Numbered from the stretch's first letter, positions 1 through 9,108 are shown. The stretch is 64,000 nucleotides of DNA from Burkholderia sp. Nafp2/4-1b (GCF_003635165.1 NZ_ML058602.1:62001-126000), one strand, 5' to 3'. Notes: a model not told the origin generated them from the sequence alone. Translations and numbers: made by a program.

Positions 1-537
1 GTCAACACGGCCGACCAGGCCGCGCTCGAATCGGTGAAGGGCCTCGGGCCCGTGAAGTCGAAGGCGATCATCGACGAACGCACCAAGAACGGTCCGTTCA
101 AGGACGCGGATGATCTCGCAACTCGCGTGAAAGGGCTCGGCACGAAGTCGGTCGGGCATCTCGAGGAGAATGGCCTGACGATCGGCGGCTCGTCGACGCC
201 GCCGAAGGGCGTGAAGCTGTCGAAGCCGACCGCGACGACGACAACGACGACGTCGACCACGCCGGCCACGACGTCGGCAGGCACCGCATCGACGTCGACG
301 ACCGCAACGGCCGGCACGACGGCGACGGCCCCCGCGGCCAGCGCCCCGGAGGCCGCATCCAAGCCGGCCAAGAGCAAGCGTGCATCGAAGAAGGAGAAGG
401 CGGCCGCCGCCGCGGCATCGGCCGACGCGGGCGCGAGCGCGCCGGCCGAGGCGTCGTCCACGAAGGTGACGAAGGGTTCGAAGAAAAAGAGCAAGAAGGA
501 CAAGGCAGCCTCCGCCGCCGCGGCGTCGGGCGCCTGA
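1..537 (+). CDS. ComEA-type helix-hairpin-helix DNA-binding protein with lysine/alanine-rich tail (5' end missing)
   Basis: The reading frame is already open at base 1, so the true start lies upstream of the window. The first ~60 visible residues form a ComEA-like double helix-hairpin-helix: they begin VNTADQAALESV, followed by hairpins around GLGPVKSKAIID and KGLGTKSVGHL. Such domains bind the DNA backbone without sequence preference and occur in competence and repair proteins. From about residue 70 the protein becomes low-complexity, first a Thr/Ser/Ala stretch of repeated ACG codons, then an Ala-rich segment with Lys clusters (KSKRASKKEK, KGSKKKSKKDK) that resembles histone H1-like tails. 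No signal peptide can be judged. The HhH assignment is secure; the role of the tail (non-specific DNA binding) is inference. Confidence 0.8.
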   Translation, partial: VNTADQAALESVKGLGPVKSKAIIDERTKNGPFKDADDLATRVKGLGTKSVGHLEENGLTIGGSSTPPKGVKLSKPTATTTTTTSTTPATTSAGTASTSTTATAGTTATAPAASAPEAASKPAKSKRASKKEKAAAAAASADAGASAPAEASSTKVTKGSKKKSKKDKAASAAAASGA

Positions 538-581
538 GGTGCGCCGCGCGCGCGACGGCGTGCGCGCGGCATTCGATCAAC

Positions 582-607
582 GGGCGCCGTCGCTACGGCG
601 CCCTTTT
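582..607 (+). terminator. Rho-independent terminator after the HhH gene
   Basis: A perfect 9-bp stem (GGGCGCCGT / ACGGCGCCC) with a CGCT loop is followed by TTTT. It lies 45 bases after the stop codon of the helix-hairpin-helix gene and just before yidB, separating the two transcripts. Confidence 0.8.
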
Positions 608-625
608 CAGTGAAGGTGAAGAACC

Positions 626-1057
626 ATGGGTCTACTCGACATCGTCGGCGGTCTGATCGGCGGCCAGGCCGGCGGCAACTCGCAAAGCGCGCTCATCACG
701 ACCGCGCTCGAATTCATCAACAACCAGCCGGGCGGCCTGAACGGGCTGATCGAGAAGTTCAAGGCCGGTGGCGCCGGCGACGTCATCGGCTCGTGGGTCG
801 GCACCGGCGAAAACCAGCCGATCTCGCCGGACACGCTGCAGAACGTGCTCGGCTCCGACGTCGTCGGCTCGCTCGCGAGCAAGGTCGGCATCGATCCGGC
901 GCAAGCGTCGTCGATCCTCGCGCAAGTGCTGCCGCACGTCGTGAACCACGCGACGCCGAACGGCGAAGTACCGGCCGGCGGCCAGGTCGACACGTCGAAC
1001 GTGCTCGGCACGCTCACGCAGCTCGCCGGCATGTTCGGCGGCAACAAGCCGGCCTGA
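626..1057 (+). CDS. yidB: YidB family protein (DUF937)
   Basis: This 143-residue protein starts MGLLDIVGGLIGGQAGG and has the Gly-rich, Ala/Leu-helical make-up of the YidB/DUF937 family, including the SWVGTGENQPISPDTL segment typical of it. The biochemical function of the family is unknown. There is no signal peptide or membrane segment, so a cytoplasmic protein is likely. The ATG is preceded by a purine-rich GAAGGTGAAGAA stretch acting as ribosome-binding site. The gene stands alone between two terminators and is convergent with clpB. Confidence 0.88.
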   Translation: MGLLDIVGGLIGGQAGGNSQSALITTALEFINNQPGGLNGLIEKFKAGGAGDVIGSWVGTGENQPISPDTLQNVLGSDVVGSLASKVGIDPAQASSILAQVLPHVVNHATPNGEVPAGGQVDTSNVLGTLTQLAGMFGGNKPA

Positions 1058-1110
1058 GTCCGCACCGCACCGGCTCGCACCCGCACAGCGGTTTCGGCCG
1101 CACCATATGC

Positions 1111-1141
1111 AAACACCCCGCTCGAGGCGGGGTGTTTGTTT
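1111..1141 (+). terminator. Terminator between yidB and clpB
   Basis: A perfect 10-bp stem (AAACACCCCG / CGGGGTGTTT) around CTCGAGG is followed on the + strand by GTTTTTG. It ends yidB. On the minus strand the stem is followed only by a short T run, so it may also weakly end clpB, which stops 45 bases away. Confidence 0.8.
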
Positions 1142-1185
1142 TTGCGCGCCCGGCGCGAACTAGGCGTGCGGCCGATGGCCGGCGA

Positions 1186-3783
1186 TCAGTGCACGACTCG
1201 GTCGAACACGAACTCGCCGTCGTTGACGTCGACCGGGATCACGTCCTTCGGACCGAAGCGGCCCGCGAGGATCAGCTTCGCGACCGGGTTCTCGATCTCC
1301 TGCTGGATCGCGCGCTTCAACGGCCGCGCGCCGAACACCGGATCGTAGCCCACCTTGCCGATCTGCTCGAGCGCCGCCGGCGAAACGTCGAGCGCCATGT
1401 CGAGCTTCGCGAGCCGGTCGTGCAGGCGTGCGAGCTGGATCTTCGCGATCGATTCGATATTGCTGCGATCGAGCGCATGGAACACGACGACGTCGTCGAT
1501 CCGGTTCAGGAACTCCGGACGGAAGTGCTGTTTCACTTCGATCCACACCGCGTCCTTGATCTCTTCCTGCGGCGCACCGGTCATCGCCTGGATCACCTGC
1601 GAGCCGAGGTTCGACGTCATCACGATCACCGTGTTCTTGAAGTCGACCGTGCGCCCCTGCCCGTCGGTCATCCGACCGTCGTCGAGCACCTGCAGCAGCA
1701 CGTTGAACACGTCCGGATGCGCCTTCTCGATCTCGTCGAGCAGGATCACGCTGTACGGCTTGCGGCGCACGGCTTCCGTCAGGTAGCCGCCTTCCTCGTA
1801 ACCGACATAGCCCGGCGGCGCGCCGATCAGCCGCGCGACGCTGTGCTTCTCCATGAACTCGCTCATGTCGATGCGGATCAGGTGCTCTTCCGAATCGAAC
1901 AGGAACGACGCCAGCGCCTTGCACAGCTCGGTCTTGCCGACGCCCGTCGGGCCAAGGAACAGGAACGAGCCGTACGGACGGTTCGGATCGGCGAGACCCG
2001 CGCGCGAACGCCGGATCGCATCCGCGACCGCGCTGATCGCCTCGTCCTGGCCGACCACGCGCTCGTGCAGCTTTTCCTCGATGTGCAGCAGCTTCTCGCG
2101 TTCGCCCTGCATCATTCGCGACACCGGAATCCCGGTCGAACGCGACACGACTTCCGCGATTTCCTCCGCACCGACCTGCGTGCGCAGCAGGCGCGGACGC
2201 GTCGGATTGTGCTGCTCCTGCTCTTCAGCCTGCGTGACCTGCTTCAGTTGCGACTCGAGCTGCGGCAGCTTGCCGTACTGCAGCTCGGCGACCTTCTCCA
2301 GCTTGCCTTCACGCTGCAGACGCGCGATGTCGGCGCGCACCTTCTCGATCTCTTCCTTCAGCTGTGCGCTGCCCTGCACCGCGGCCTTCTCGGCGGTCCA
2401 GATCTCTTCCAGGTCCGCATATTCGCGGCCGAGGCGTTCGATCTCTTCCTCGATCAGTTGCAGGCGCTTCTGCGACGCTTCGTCCTGCTCCTTCTTCACC
2501 GCCTCGCGCTCGATCTTGAGCTGGATCAGACGACGGTCGAGCTTGTCCATCTCTTCGGGCTTCGAATCGATTTCCATCTTGATCTTCGACGCAGCCTCGT
2601 CGATCAGGTCGATCGCCTTGTCCGGCAGGAACCGGTCGGTGATGTAGCGATGCGACAGCTCGGCCGCGGCGACGATCGCCGGGTCGGTGATGTCGACGCC
2701 GTGGTGCAGCTCGTACTTCTCCTGCAGCCCGCGCAGGATCGCGATCGTCGCCTCGACGCTCGGCTCGTCGACGAGCACCTTCTGGAAGCGGCGCTCGAGC
2801 GCGGCGTCCTTCTCGATGTACTTGCGGTATTCGTCGAGCGTGGTCGCGCCGATACAGTGCAGCTCGCCGCGCGACAGCGCCGGCTTCAGCATGTTGCCTG
2901 CGTCCATCGCGCCTTCGGCCTTGCCGGCGCCGACCATCGTGTGGATCTCGTCGATGAACACGATCGTGCGGCCTTCATCCTTCGCGATGTCGTTGAGCAC
3001 GGCCTTCAGGCGCTCCTCGAACTCGCCGCGATACTTCGCGCCGGCGAGCAGCGCGGCCATGTCGAGCGACAGCACGCGCTTGCCCTTCAGCGTCTCGGGC
3101 ACTTCGCCGTTGACGATCCGTTGCGCGAGCCCTTCGACGATCGCGGTCTTGCCGACGCCCGGCTCGCCGATCAGCACCGGGTTGTTCTTGGTGCGGCGCT
3201 GCAGGATCTGGATCGAGCGGCGGATTTCGTCGTCGCGGCCGATCACCGGATCGAGCTTGCCCGCACGGGCGCGCTCGGTCAGGTCGACCGTGTATTTCTT
3301 CAGCGCCTCGCGCTGGCTTTCGGCGTCCTGGCTGTGCACCTGCGAGCCGCCGCGCACCGCGGCGATCGCGGCTTCGAGCGACTTGCGCGTGAGGCCGTGC
3401 TGGCGCGCAAGCTTGCCGGCGTCGCCCTTGTCGTCGGACACGGCGAGCAGGAACATCTCGCTCGCGATGAACGTGTCGTTGAGCTTCTGCGCTTCCTTGT
3501 CGGCCTGGTTCAGCAGCCCGGCCAACTCACGGCCGATCTGGATGTCGCCGCCCGTGCCCGTCACTTGCGGCAGGCGCGAAATGGCCTCGTTCAGCGCGCC
3601 TTGCAGCGCCTGCACATGGACACCCGCGCGCGACATCAGCGAGCGGGCGGAGCCGTCCTGCTGCGCGACGAGCGCCGCCAGCACGTGAACGGGTTCGATG
3701 TATTGATTGTCGCGGCCGGCCGCGAGGCTTTGCGCGTCCGCGAGTGCTTCCTGGAACTTGGTGGTGAGCTTGTCGATTCTCAT
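1186..3783 (-). CDS. clpB: ATP-dependent disaggregase ClpB
   Basis: ClpB is a hexameric Hsp100 chaperone that pulls polypeptides out of aggregates together with DnaK. The 865-residue protein has the family's normal length and order: N-terminal Clp repeat domain (about 1-150), first AAA+ module with Walker A GEPGVGKT at 206-213, a long coiled-coil middle domain rich in Glu/Lys/Arg (about 410-530), and second AAA+ module with Walker A GPTGVGKT at 611-618. It lacks the ClpP-binding loop region of ClpA/ClpX, as expected for ClpB. A GGAGG ribosome-binding site lies 10 bases before the ATG and a sigma-32-type promoter lies just upstream. Confidence 0.97.
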   Translation of the reverse strand: MRIDKLTTKFQEALADAQSLAAGRDNQYIEPVHVLAALVAQQDGSARSLMSRAGVHVQALQGALNEAISRLPQVTGTGGDIQIGRELAGLLNQADKEAQKLNDTFIASEMFLLAVSDDKGDAGKLARQHGLTRKSLEAAIAAVRGGSQVHSQDAESQREALKKYTVDLTERARAGKLDPVIGRDDEIRRSIQILQRRTKNNPVLIGEPGVGKTAIVEGLAQRIVNGEVPETLKGKRVLSLDMAALLAGAKYRGEFEERLKAVLNDIAKDEGRTIVFIDEIHTMVGAGKAEGAMDAGNMLKPALSRGELHCIGATTLDEYRKYIEKDAALERRFQKVLVDEPSVEATIAILRGLQEKYELHHGVDITDPAIVAAAELSHRYITDRFLPDKAIDLIDEAASKIKMEIDSKPEEMDKLDRRLIQLKIEREAVKKEQDEASQKRLQLIEEEIERLGREYADLEEIWTAEKAAVQGSAQLKEEIEKVRADIARLQREGKLEKVAELQYGKLPQLESQLKQVTQAEEQEQHNPTRPRLLRTQVGAEEIAEVVSRSTGIPVSRMMQGEREKLLHIEEKLHERVVGQDEAISAVADAIRRSRAGLADPNRPYGSFLFLGPTGVGKTELCKALASFLFDSEEHLIRIDMSEFMEKHSVARLIGAPPGYVGYEEGGYLTEAVRRKPYSVILLDEIEKAHPDVFNVLLQVLDDGRMTDGQGRTVDFKNTVIVMTSNLGSQVIQAMTGAPQEEIKDAVWIEVKQHFRPEFLNRIDDVVVFHALDRSNIESIAKIQLARLHDRLAKLDMALDVSPAALEQIGKVGYDPVFGARPLKRAIQQEIENPVAKLILAGRFGPKDVIPVDVNDGEFVFDRVVH

Positions 3784-3815
3784 TTGGTTGAGACCTCCAA
3801 TTTTCGATTACCACC

Positions 3816-3844
3816 AAGATGAGGATGGTTATGCGGGTTTCAAG
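3816..3844 (-). promoter_or_regulatory. Heat-shock (sigma-32/RpoH) promoter of clpB
   Basis: Read on the minus strand, CTTGAAA (3838-3844) is followed after 13 bases by CCTCATCTT (3816-3824). The RpoH consensus is CTTGAAA, 13-15 bases, CCCCATnT, so the -35 matches fully and the -10 nearly so. Transcription would start near 3809, giving a clpB leader of about 25 nt. Confidence 0.8.
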
Positions 3845-3940
3845 CGAAATTCGGGTTGATTCAGCGCAAAGATCGGCAAGTGGCGACGCGTGGCCCGCAG
3901 GCGCGCGGCAGCGGGATGACGCGGCGAGGCCCCGCGCGTA

Positions 3941-4459
3941 TCAGCCGGCCTTCGACGCGGTTTCGACGGACGCCGGTGCGTCGCCCCCGGACGACTCCGC
4001 CCGCACCAGTGTGGTCGGACGAATGCCCAGCAGCGCGACGAGCGGCGACCCGGGCCCGGCCAGCTCGCCGACCGTGTGACGGTCGAGTTCGGCGAAGAAC
4101 GCGTCGCGCGCGGCCGCCAGCACGCCCTTCAGGCGGCACTGCGACTCGATCACGCAGCCGCGCGACTCGGTGCCGTCGGTCGGGAAGCAGCCGACCAGCG
4201 CGAAATCGCTCTCGGTCGCACGCACCACCTGGCCGACGGTGAGCTTCAGCGAGTCGGGAAAGAGCCGCAGCCCGCCGTTGCGGCCGCGAACCGTATCGAC
4301 CCAGCCGAGCTCGCCGAGCTGCTGGACGACTTTCATCAGATGGTTCTTCGAGATGCCGTAGGCGTCCGAGATCTCCTGGATCGTCGCGAGCCCCTCGCCG
4401 CGCACGGCGAGATACAGCATGACGCGCAGCGAGTAGTCGGTGTAGTCGGTGAGTCTCAT
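3941..4459 (-). CDS. nsrR: Rrf2-family regulator, NsrR type (nitric-oxide-sensing repressor)
   Basis: This 172-residue protein starts MRLTDYTDYSLRVMLYLAV, the usual Rrf2 opening, followed by a winged helix (IQEISDAYGISKNHLMKVVQ). Three cysteines (GCF..., GCVIESQCRLKG) are the ligands used by NsrR to hold an iron-sulfur cluster that reacts with NO; the CRLK..L...FFAELD stretch matches NsrR better than IscR. The first-to-second cysteine spacing is longer than in E. coli NsrR, and the C-terminal ~25 residues extend beyond the core. It is divergent from a truncated haemoglobin gene, a common NsrR target, which supports a role in NO defence. An inverted repeat lies just before its start. Confidence 0.82.
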   Translation of the reverse strand: MRLTDYTDYSLRVMLYLAVRGEGLATIQEISDAYGISKNHLMKVVQQLGELGWVDTVRGRNGGLRLFPDSLKLTVGQVVRATESDFALVGCFPTDGTESRGCVIESQCRLKGVLAAARDAFFAELDRHTVGELAGPGSPLVALLGIRPTTLVRAESSGGDAPASVETASKAG

Positions 4460-4477
4460 GAGCGAATACGGAAAATT

Positions 4478-4496
4478 ATGATCGTGTCCCGATCAT
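4478..4496. promoter_or_regulatory. Inverted repeat (candidate operator) upstream of nsrR
   Basis: ATGATCG-TGTCC-CGATCAT is a perfect 7-bp dyad with a 5-base spacer, 18 bases upstream of the nsrR start codon. Its place suggests an operator, possibly autoregulatory, but it does not match the published NsrR consensus, so the bound factor is unknown. Confidence 0.45.
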
Positions 4497-4581
4497 GCGA
4501 AGCGGGTCAATTGGAACGCGCACGGGGCCGCAGGTCGGACCGCTCGATGGCACCGGGTTGCCGGGATGGCCTGAGCGCAAT

Positions 4582-4592
4582 AAGATGCATGT
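4582..4592 (+). promoter_or_regulatory. NsrR half-site-like motif before the haemoglobin gene
   Basis: AAGATGCATGT matches 10 of 11 positions of the NsrR half-site AAGATGCATTT. The second, inverted half is poorly conserved here (ACATTT is present a few bases late). It lies between nsrR and the truncated haemoglobin, where an NsrR operator would be expected. Confidence 0.4.
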
Positions 4593-4722
4593 CATCCGCA
4601 CATTTTTCAGGCCTTGGTGGACGCTATTTTGCGTCAAAATCCTGTCGGCGTCCTGCGCATTGCCCGCGTATTTGCCCGCGCCGATGCCGCGCCAAGCGTC
4701 GAATTTCCCGGCCCTTTTTGCC

Positions 4723-5283
4723 ATGACTGCCCTGCCCGCCTCGCCCGATACCGCACCGGCCCGCCCTCGCGATGCCGAACCGACCGAAGACAACATCCGC
4801 GACCTCGTGTACGCGTTCTACGATCGCGTGCGCGCCGATCCGCTGCTTGGCCCCGTGTTCGACGCGAAGCTGGACGGCCGCTGGGACGATCACCTGCCGA
4901 AGATGGTCACCTTCTGGTCGAGCCTCGTGCTCGGGACCAAGGGCTATCGCGGCAACGTGCAGCACGCGCATCAGCCGCTCGAAGGCGTCGAGCCCGTGCA
5001 CTTCAGCCGCTGGCTGTCGCTGTTCCTGAAGACCGTCGACGGGCGCTACACGCCGCCCGCGGCCATCCGTTTCATGGAGCCCGCGCTGCGGATCGCGCAG
5101 AGCCTGCAGTTGAGCCGCTTCGGCTGGGATTATCAGGTTCCGCCCGAGCAGCAGGCGCTGCTCGACGCGATCGCGCCGCGGCGCGCCGCCACCGCCGACG
5201 ATCCGCATGCGCTGCCGTCACGCACGCGCGGCGAGCCGTTTCCGACGAAGATCATCGGTCGCGGCGTCGAGCCGGACGCCTGA
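4723..5283 (+). CDS. Truncated haemoglobin, group III-like
   Basis: The 186-residue product carries a globin fold of the short 2-on-2 type: TEDNIRDLVYAFYDRVRADP (helix A/B), the LPKMVTFWSSLVLGTKGYRGN region, and the HFSRWLSLFLKTVD segment with the likely haem-binding histidine. Such proteins bind O2 or NO and are usually tied to nitrosative or low-oxygen stress. A short N-terminal extension and a ~35-residue C-terminal tail flank the globin core. No good ribosome-binding site precedes the ATG at 4723; in-frame ATGs at 4684 and 4585 are possible alternatives, the latter overlapping the NsrR-like site. Divergence from nsrR supports NO-responsive expression. Confidence 0.82.
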   Translation: MTALPASPDTAPARPRDAEPTEDNIRDLVYAFYDRVRADPLLGPVFDAKLDGRWDDHLPKMVTFWSSLVLGTKGYRGNVQHAHQPLEGVEPVHFSRWLSLFLKTVDGRYTPPAAIRFMEPALRIAQSLQLSRFGWDYQVPPEQQALLDAIAPRRAATADDPHALPSRTRGEPFPTKIIGRGVEPDA

Positions 5284-5369
5284 CACGGCCGGCGACGACT
5301 CGCGGCACTGGCGACACTCGAGCGCCCGCGGCACATCGTCGCACAACGCGCACGACGCGCACATCGCGT

Positions 5370-5846
5370 TCAACGCGGCGTGTTGCCCGATTCGACGCCC
5401 CAGCGTGCAAGCGCCGCGTCGTCGGTGCTGCGCGCATCGACCCAGCGTTCACCGTCCGGCGTCGTTTCCTTCTTCCAGAACGGCGCTTCGGTCTTCAGGT
5501 AGTCCATCACGAACTCGCACGACGCGAACGCGTCGCCGCGATGCGACGCGACCGTCGCGACCATCACGATCTGGTCGAGCGGCAACAGCCGCCCGACGCG
5601 ATGCACGATCGCGACGTCGATCCCCGGCCAGCGCCGGCCGGCCTCGGCGGCGATCTTCTCGAGCGCCTTCTCGGTCATCCCCGGATAGTGCTCGAGCTCC
5701 AGCACGGCGACCGTATCGCCTTCGTTCAGGTCGCGCACGGTGCCGACGAAGCAGGCGACGGCGCCGATCTTCGGATTGCGCGCGCGCAGTGCCGCCACTT
5801 CAGCGTTCAAGTCGAAATCGTCCGTCTGGACTCGTACCGTAGCCAT
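5370..5846 (-). CDS. moaE: Molybdopterin synthase catalytic subunit MoaE
   Basis: MoaE joins MoaD thiocarboxylate to precursor Z (cPMP), making molybdopterin. The 158-residue protein has family landmarks: GAVACFVGTVRD near the start, LELEHYPGMTEKAL, the HRVGRL segment, and the active-site stretch YLKTEAPFWKKE with its conserved lysines. The gene starts 7 bases after moaD ends, in the operon moeA-moaD-moaE, so subunits are made together. Confidence 0.95.
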   Translation of the reverse strand: MATVRVQTDDFDLNAEVAALRARNPKIGAVACFVGTVRDLNEGDTVAVLELEHYPGMTEKALEKIAAEAGRRWPGIDVAIVHRVGRLLPLDQIVMVATVASHRGDAFASCEFVMDYLKTEAPFWKKETTPDGERWVDARSTDDAALARWGVESGNTPR

Positions 5847-5853
5847 CTTTCCC

Positions 5854-6111
5854 TCAGCCGCCCGTCACCGGCGGAAAGAACGCAACCTCGCAGCCGTCGG
5901 TGAGCCGCGTGTCGGGGTCGGTCATCTCGTGATTGCACGCCATGCGCAACGCGCGCCCTTCGGCGAGCGTCTCGGCCCACGCGCCGCCGCGCAGGCGCAG
6001 CCATGCGCGCACGTCGCCCACGGTGGTCACGCCGTCCGGCACGTCGGCCTGTTCGTCGGACACGCCGAGCGCCTCGCGCACGCTTGCAAAGAATTTCAGC
6101 TGAATCTTCAT
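5854..6111 (-). CDS. moaD: Molybdopterin synthase sulfur carrier subunit MoaD
   Basis: This 85-residue ubiquitin-fold protein ends in VTGG, the double glycine that is adenylated and turned into a thiocarboxylate for sulfur delivery to cPMP. FFASVREALG near the N-terminus and RMACNHEM are typical of MoaD. It sits 19 bases after moeA and 7 before moaE. Confidence 0.95.
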   Translation of the reverse strand: MKIQLKFFASVREALGVSDEQADVPDGVTTVGDVRAWLRLRGGAWAETLAEGRALRMACNHEMTDPDTRLTDGCEVAFFPPVTGG

Positions 6112-6130
6112 AGGTCGGGAAGCCGTCGCG

Positions 6131-7378
6131 TTACGACAGCAGTTCGGAAAACGGAATGAAACGCACGGTCTCGCCCGCGCTGATCGCGTGCTGCGGCGGA
6201 TTGTCGATCAGGCCGTCGCCCCACACCGTCGACGTGAGCACCGCCGAGCTCTGATTCGAGAACAGGTCGAGACCGCCGGCCGCGTTGACGCGGGCGCGCA
6301 AGAATTCGTTGCGCCGGTCGCCCTTGCTCTGCGAGAAGTCCGCGCGCAGCGACAGCGCGCGCGGCGCGACGTCGCGCACGCCGGACAGGCGCAGCAGGAA
6401 CGGCCGCACGAACAGCAGGAACGTGACGAAGCTCGACACGGGGTTGCCGGGCAGCCCGATGAAGTGCGCGTCGGCGCGCTCGTCGCCGCGGCGCACCGCG
6501 CCGTACGCGAGCGGCTTGCCGGGCTTCATCGCGATCTGCCACAGCGCGAGCCGCCCTTCGGCCTCGACGGCCGGCTTCACGTGATCCTCGTCGCCGACCG
6601 ACACGCCGCCGCTCGTCAGGATCACGTCGTGATCGCGCGCGGCCTCGCGCAGCGTGTCGCGGGTCGCGGCGAGCGAGTCCGGCACGATTCCGTAGTCGGT
6701 CACGTGGCAGCCGAGCCGCTCGAGCAGCCCGCGCAGCGTGAAGCGGTTCGAGTTGTAGATGGCGCCGGGCTTCAGCGGCTCGCCGGGCATCGTCAGTTCG
6801 TCGCCGGTGAAGAACACCGCGACGCGAATCCGGCGCGCGACCGGCAACTGCGCGCAGCCGACCGATGCGGCGAGACCCAGCGCCTGCGGCGTGAGCCGCG
6901 TGCCGGTCGGCAGGATCACCGAGCCCTGGCGGATGTCCGCGCCCTGCGCAGTGATCCATTCACCGGCTTTCGGCGTGTGCAGGATCTCGACCGCGTCGCC
7001 GTCGGCCGCCGTCTGCTCTTGCATCACGACGGCGTCGGCGCCGGGCGGCACCGTCGCGCCGGTGAAGATCCGCGCCGCCGTACCTGCCGCGAGGGGCGCA
7101 GCCGGATGGCCGGCCGGAATCCGCTGCGACACCGGCAGGCGCCGGTCGCCGTGCAGCAGGTCGGCAACGCGCACCGCATAGCCGTCCATCGCGCTCGTAT
7201 GCATCGGCGGCACGTCGAGCGGCGAACTCACGTCGGCGGCCAGTACGCGGCCGAGCGCATCGAGCGTGGCGACGGCTTCAGTGCCGGGCAGCGGCTTCGC
7301 GGCATCGAGCAGCGCGGCGAGCGCTTCGGCGGTCGACAGCATCGGCGCGCGCGGCGCCGCGGGATTCGGGTTCGACAT
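6131..7378 (-). CDS. moeA: Molybdopterin molybdenumtransferase MoeA
   Basis: MoeA inserts molybdate into adenylylated molybdopterin, the last general step of Moco synthesis. The 415-residue protein shows the expected domains: PLDVPPMHTSAMDGYAVR in the N-terminal region, IFTGATVPPGADAVVMQE, the MogA-like domain with FTGDEL and ILTSGGVSVGD, and the LPGNPVSSFVTF stretch before the C-terminal beta-barrel. It opens the moeA-moaD-moaE operon. The 264 bases upstream, up to thrC, hold the thrC terminator and no further gene. Confidence 0.95.
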   Translation of the reverse strand: MSNPNPAAPRAPMLSTAEALAALLDAAKPLPGTEAVATLDALGRVLAADVSSPLDVPPMHTSAMDGYAVRVADLLHGDRRLPVSQRIPAGHPAAPLAAGTAARIFTGATVPPGADAVVMQEQTAADGDAVEILHTPKAGEWITAQGADIRQGSVILPTGTRLTPQALGLAASVGCAQLPVARRIRVAVFFTGDELTMPGEPLKPGAIYNSNRFTLRGLLERLGCHVTDYGIVPDSLAATRDTLREAARDHDVILTSGGVSVGDEDHVKPAVEAEGRLALWQIAMKPGKPLAYGAVRRGDERADAHFIGLPGNPVSSFVTFLLFVRPFLLRLSGVRDVAPRALSLRADFSQSKGDRRNEFLRARVNAAGGLDLFSNQSSAVLTSTVWGDGLIDNPPQHAISAGETVRFIPFSELLS

Positions 7379-7517
7379 CGATGGAATCGGGGATCGTTGG
7401 AGTCAATACGTCATTGTAGCGACGCCGTCGCGCCCACGCGCGATATGGCCGACATGCGGAAACTGTGATCGGCGCGAACGCGCCCACCTGGCACTTGTTT
7501 AGCGCTGCCTGACCAGA

Positions 7518-7592
7518 CCAAACAAACGAAACAAGCGAACCAAACGAAACGGCCGGAACCCCGACTCGTGCGACGAATCGGCATTCCGGCCG
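7518..7592 (-). terminator. Terminator of thrC
   Basis: A long stem (CGGCCGGAA near 7550 with TTCCGGCCG ending at 7592; inner pairs CCGACTCG / CGAaTCGG) is followed on the minus strand by a T-rich tract (the + strand reads AAACAAACGAAACAAGCG). It lies 50 bases beyond the thrC stop and separates thrC from moeA. Confidence 0.75.
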
Positions 7593-7642
7593 TGCTGCGC
7601 CGCCGGGTGTGCCACCCGGCAGCCCGGCGTTGCGGCGCGACG

Positions 7643-9094
7643 TCAGGCGCCCGTATGCGCGACGATGAAGTCCTTCACCTGTTGCGCGTCGGCCTTCACG
7701 ACCTCGAAACGCTGCGGCAGCGCCTCGAGCCCGTCGAATGCGGCCGGCCGCTCGGCTTCACGATCGAGCGCTTCGCGGATCGTCTCGCCGAACTTGATCG
7801 GCTGCGCCGTCTCGAGCACGACCATCGGCACGCCCGCATCCAGATGCTCGCGCGCGACCTTCACGCCGTCGGCCGTATGCGTATCGATCATCGTGTCGTA
7901 GCGCGAGAACACGTCGCGGATCGTCGCGATCCGGTCGGTGTGGCTGCTGCGGCCCGACACGAAGCCGAACTCGGCCACGCGCGCGAAATCGCCGCTCGCC
8001 GCGAGATCGAAACCGCCCTTCTCCTCGACGTCGCGGAACAGCTGCATCACGCGCGCGGGATCGCGGCCGAGCAGGTCGAACACGAAGCGCTCGAAGTTCG
8101 ACGCCTTCGAGATGTCCATGCTCGGGCTGCTGGTGTGATACGTGTTCTCGGCGCTGCGCACGCGATAGGCGCCGGTGCGGAAGAACTCGTCGAGCACGTC
8201 GTTCTCGTTGGTCGCGACCACGAGCTTCGCGATCGGCAGGCCCATCATCCGCGCGATGTGGCCCGCGCAGACGTTGCCGAAGTTGCCCGACGGCACCGTG
8301 AACGACACGCGCTCGTCGTTCGACGTGGTCGCCGCGAAATAGCCCTTGAAGTAGTACACGACCTGCGCGACGACGCGTGCCCAGTTGATCGAGTTGACCG
8401 TGCCGATCTTCTGCTGCGCCTTGAACGCGTGATCGTTGGACACGGCCTTCACGATGTCCTGGCAATCGTCGAACACGCCTTCGACCGCGAGGTTGAAGAT
8501 GTTCGGATCCTGCAGGCTGAACATCTGGGCCGTCTGGAACGCGCTCATCTTCTTGTGCGGCGACAGCATGAACACGCGCACGCCGGCCTTGCCGCGCATC
8601 GCGTATTCGGCCGCGCTGCCCGTGTCGCCCGACGTCGCGCCGAGAATGTTCAGCGCTTCGCCGTGCTTCGCGAGCGTGTACTCGAACAGGTTGCCGAGCA
8701 ACTGCATCGCCATGTCCTTGAACGCGAGCGTCGGCCCGTTCGACAGTTCGAGCAGCGACAGCGGCGCGCCGTTCTCGGTGCCGAGCGTCTTCAGCGGCGT
8801 AATGTCGGACGCGTTCTCGCCGTGGCGCGTGTTGCTGTACACGGCAGCCGTGTACGTGCGGCGCGTGATCGTGCGCAGGTCGTCGGCCGGCACGTCGTCG
8901 CAGAACTTCGACAGGATCTCGAACGCGAGATCCGCGTACGGCAGCGCACGCCAGCGCGCGAGTTCGTCGGCCGACACCTTCGGATACTCGGCCGGCAGGT
9001 AGAGCCCGCCGTCCTTCGCGAGGCCGCCGAGCAGGATGTCGGAGAACGTGTGGCGCTCGCCGATGCCGGCGCCGCGCGTGGAGATGTAGTTCAT
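7643..9094 (-). CDS. thrC: Threonine synthase
   Basis: ThrC turns O-phosphohomoserine into threonine with PLP. The 483-residue protein begins MNYISTRGAGIGERHTFSDI, as in the long proteobacterial class. The PLP lysine lies in GPTLAFKDMAMQLLG, and LGATSGDTGSAAEYAMRGK and TVPSGNFGNVCAGHIARMMG form the phosphate and substrate-binding loops. The frame stays open far upstream, but the ATG at 9094 fits the family and lies 14 bases after hom. It forms an operon with hom and probably the aminotransferase. Confidence 0.95.
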   Translation of the reverse strand: MNYISTRGAGIGERHTFSDILLGGLAKDGGLYLPAEYPKVSADELARWRALPYADLAFEILSKFCDDVPADDLRTITRRTYTAAVYSNTRHGENASDITPLKTLGTENGAPLSLLELSNGPTLAFKDMAMQLLGNLFEYTLAKHGEALNILGATSGDTGSAAEYAMRGKAGVRVFMLSPHKKMSAFQTAQMFSLQDPNIFNLAVEGVFDDCQDIVKAVSNDHAFKAQQKIGTVNSINWARVVAQVVYYFKGYFAATTSNDERVSFTVPSGNFGNVCAGHIARMMGLPIAKLVVATNENDVLDEFFRTGAYRVRSAENTYHTSSPSMDISKASNFERFVFDLLGRDPARVMQLFRDVEEKGGFDLAASGDFARVAEFGFVSGRSSHTDRIATIRDVFSRYDTMIDTHTADGVKVAREHLDAGVPMVVLETAQPIKFGETIREALDREAERPAAFDGLEALPQRFEVVKADAQQVKDFIVAHTGA

Positions 9095-9108
9095 GTCGTT
9101 CCTGGTCC

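Noticed and set aside
225..270. ACG-rich microsatellite in the HhH gene as a phase-variation site
   Set aside because: Units are trinucleotides, so changes keep the frame; it codes for Thr and cannot switch the gene off.
610..3822. A >1000-codon open frame on the + strand opposite clpB and through yidB
   Set aside because: It is out of frame with yidB and antisense to the certain clpB gene, is mostly Arg/Asp/Leu from GC-rich codon shadows, and matches no family.
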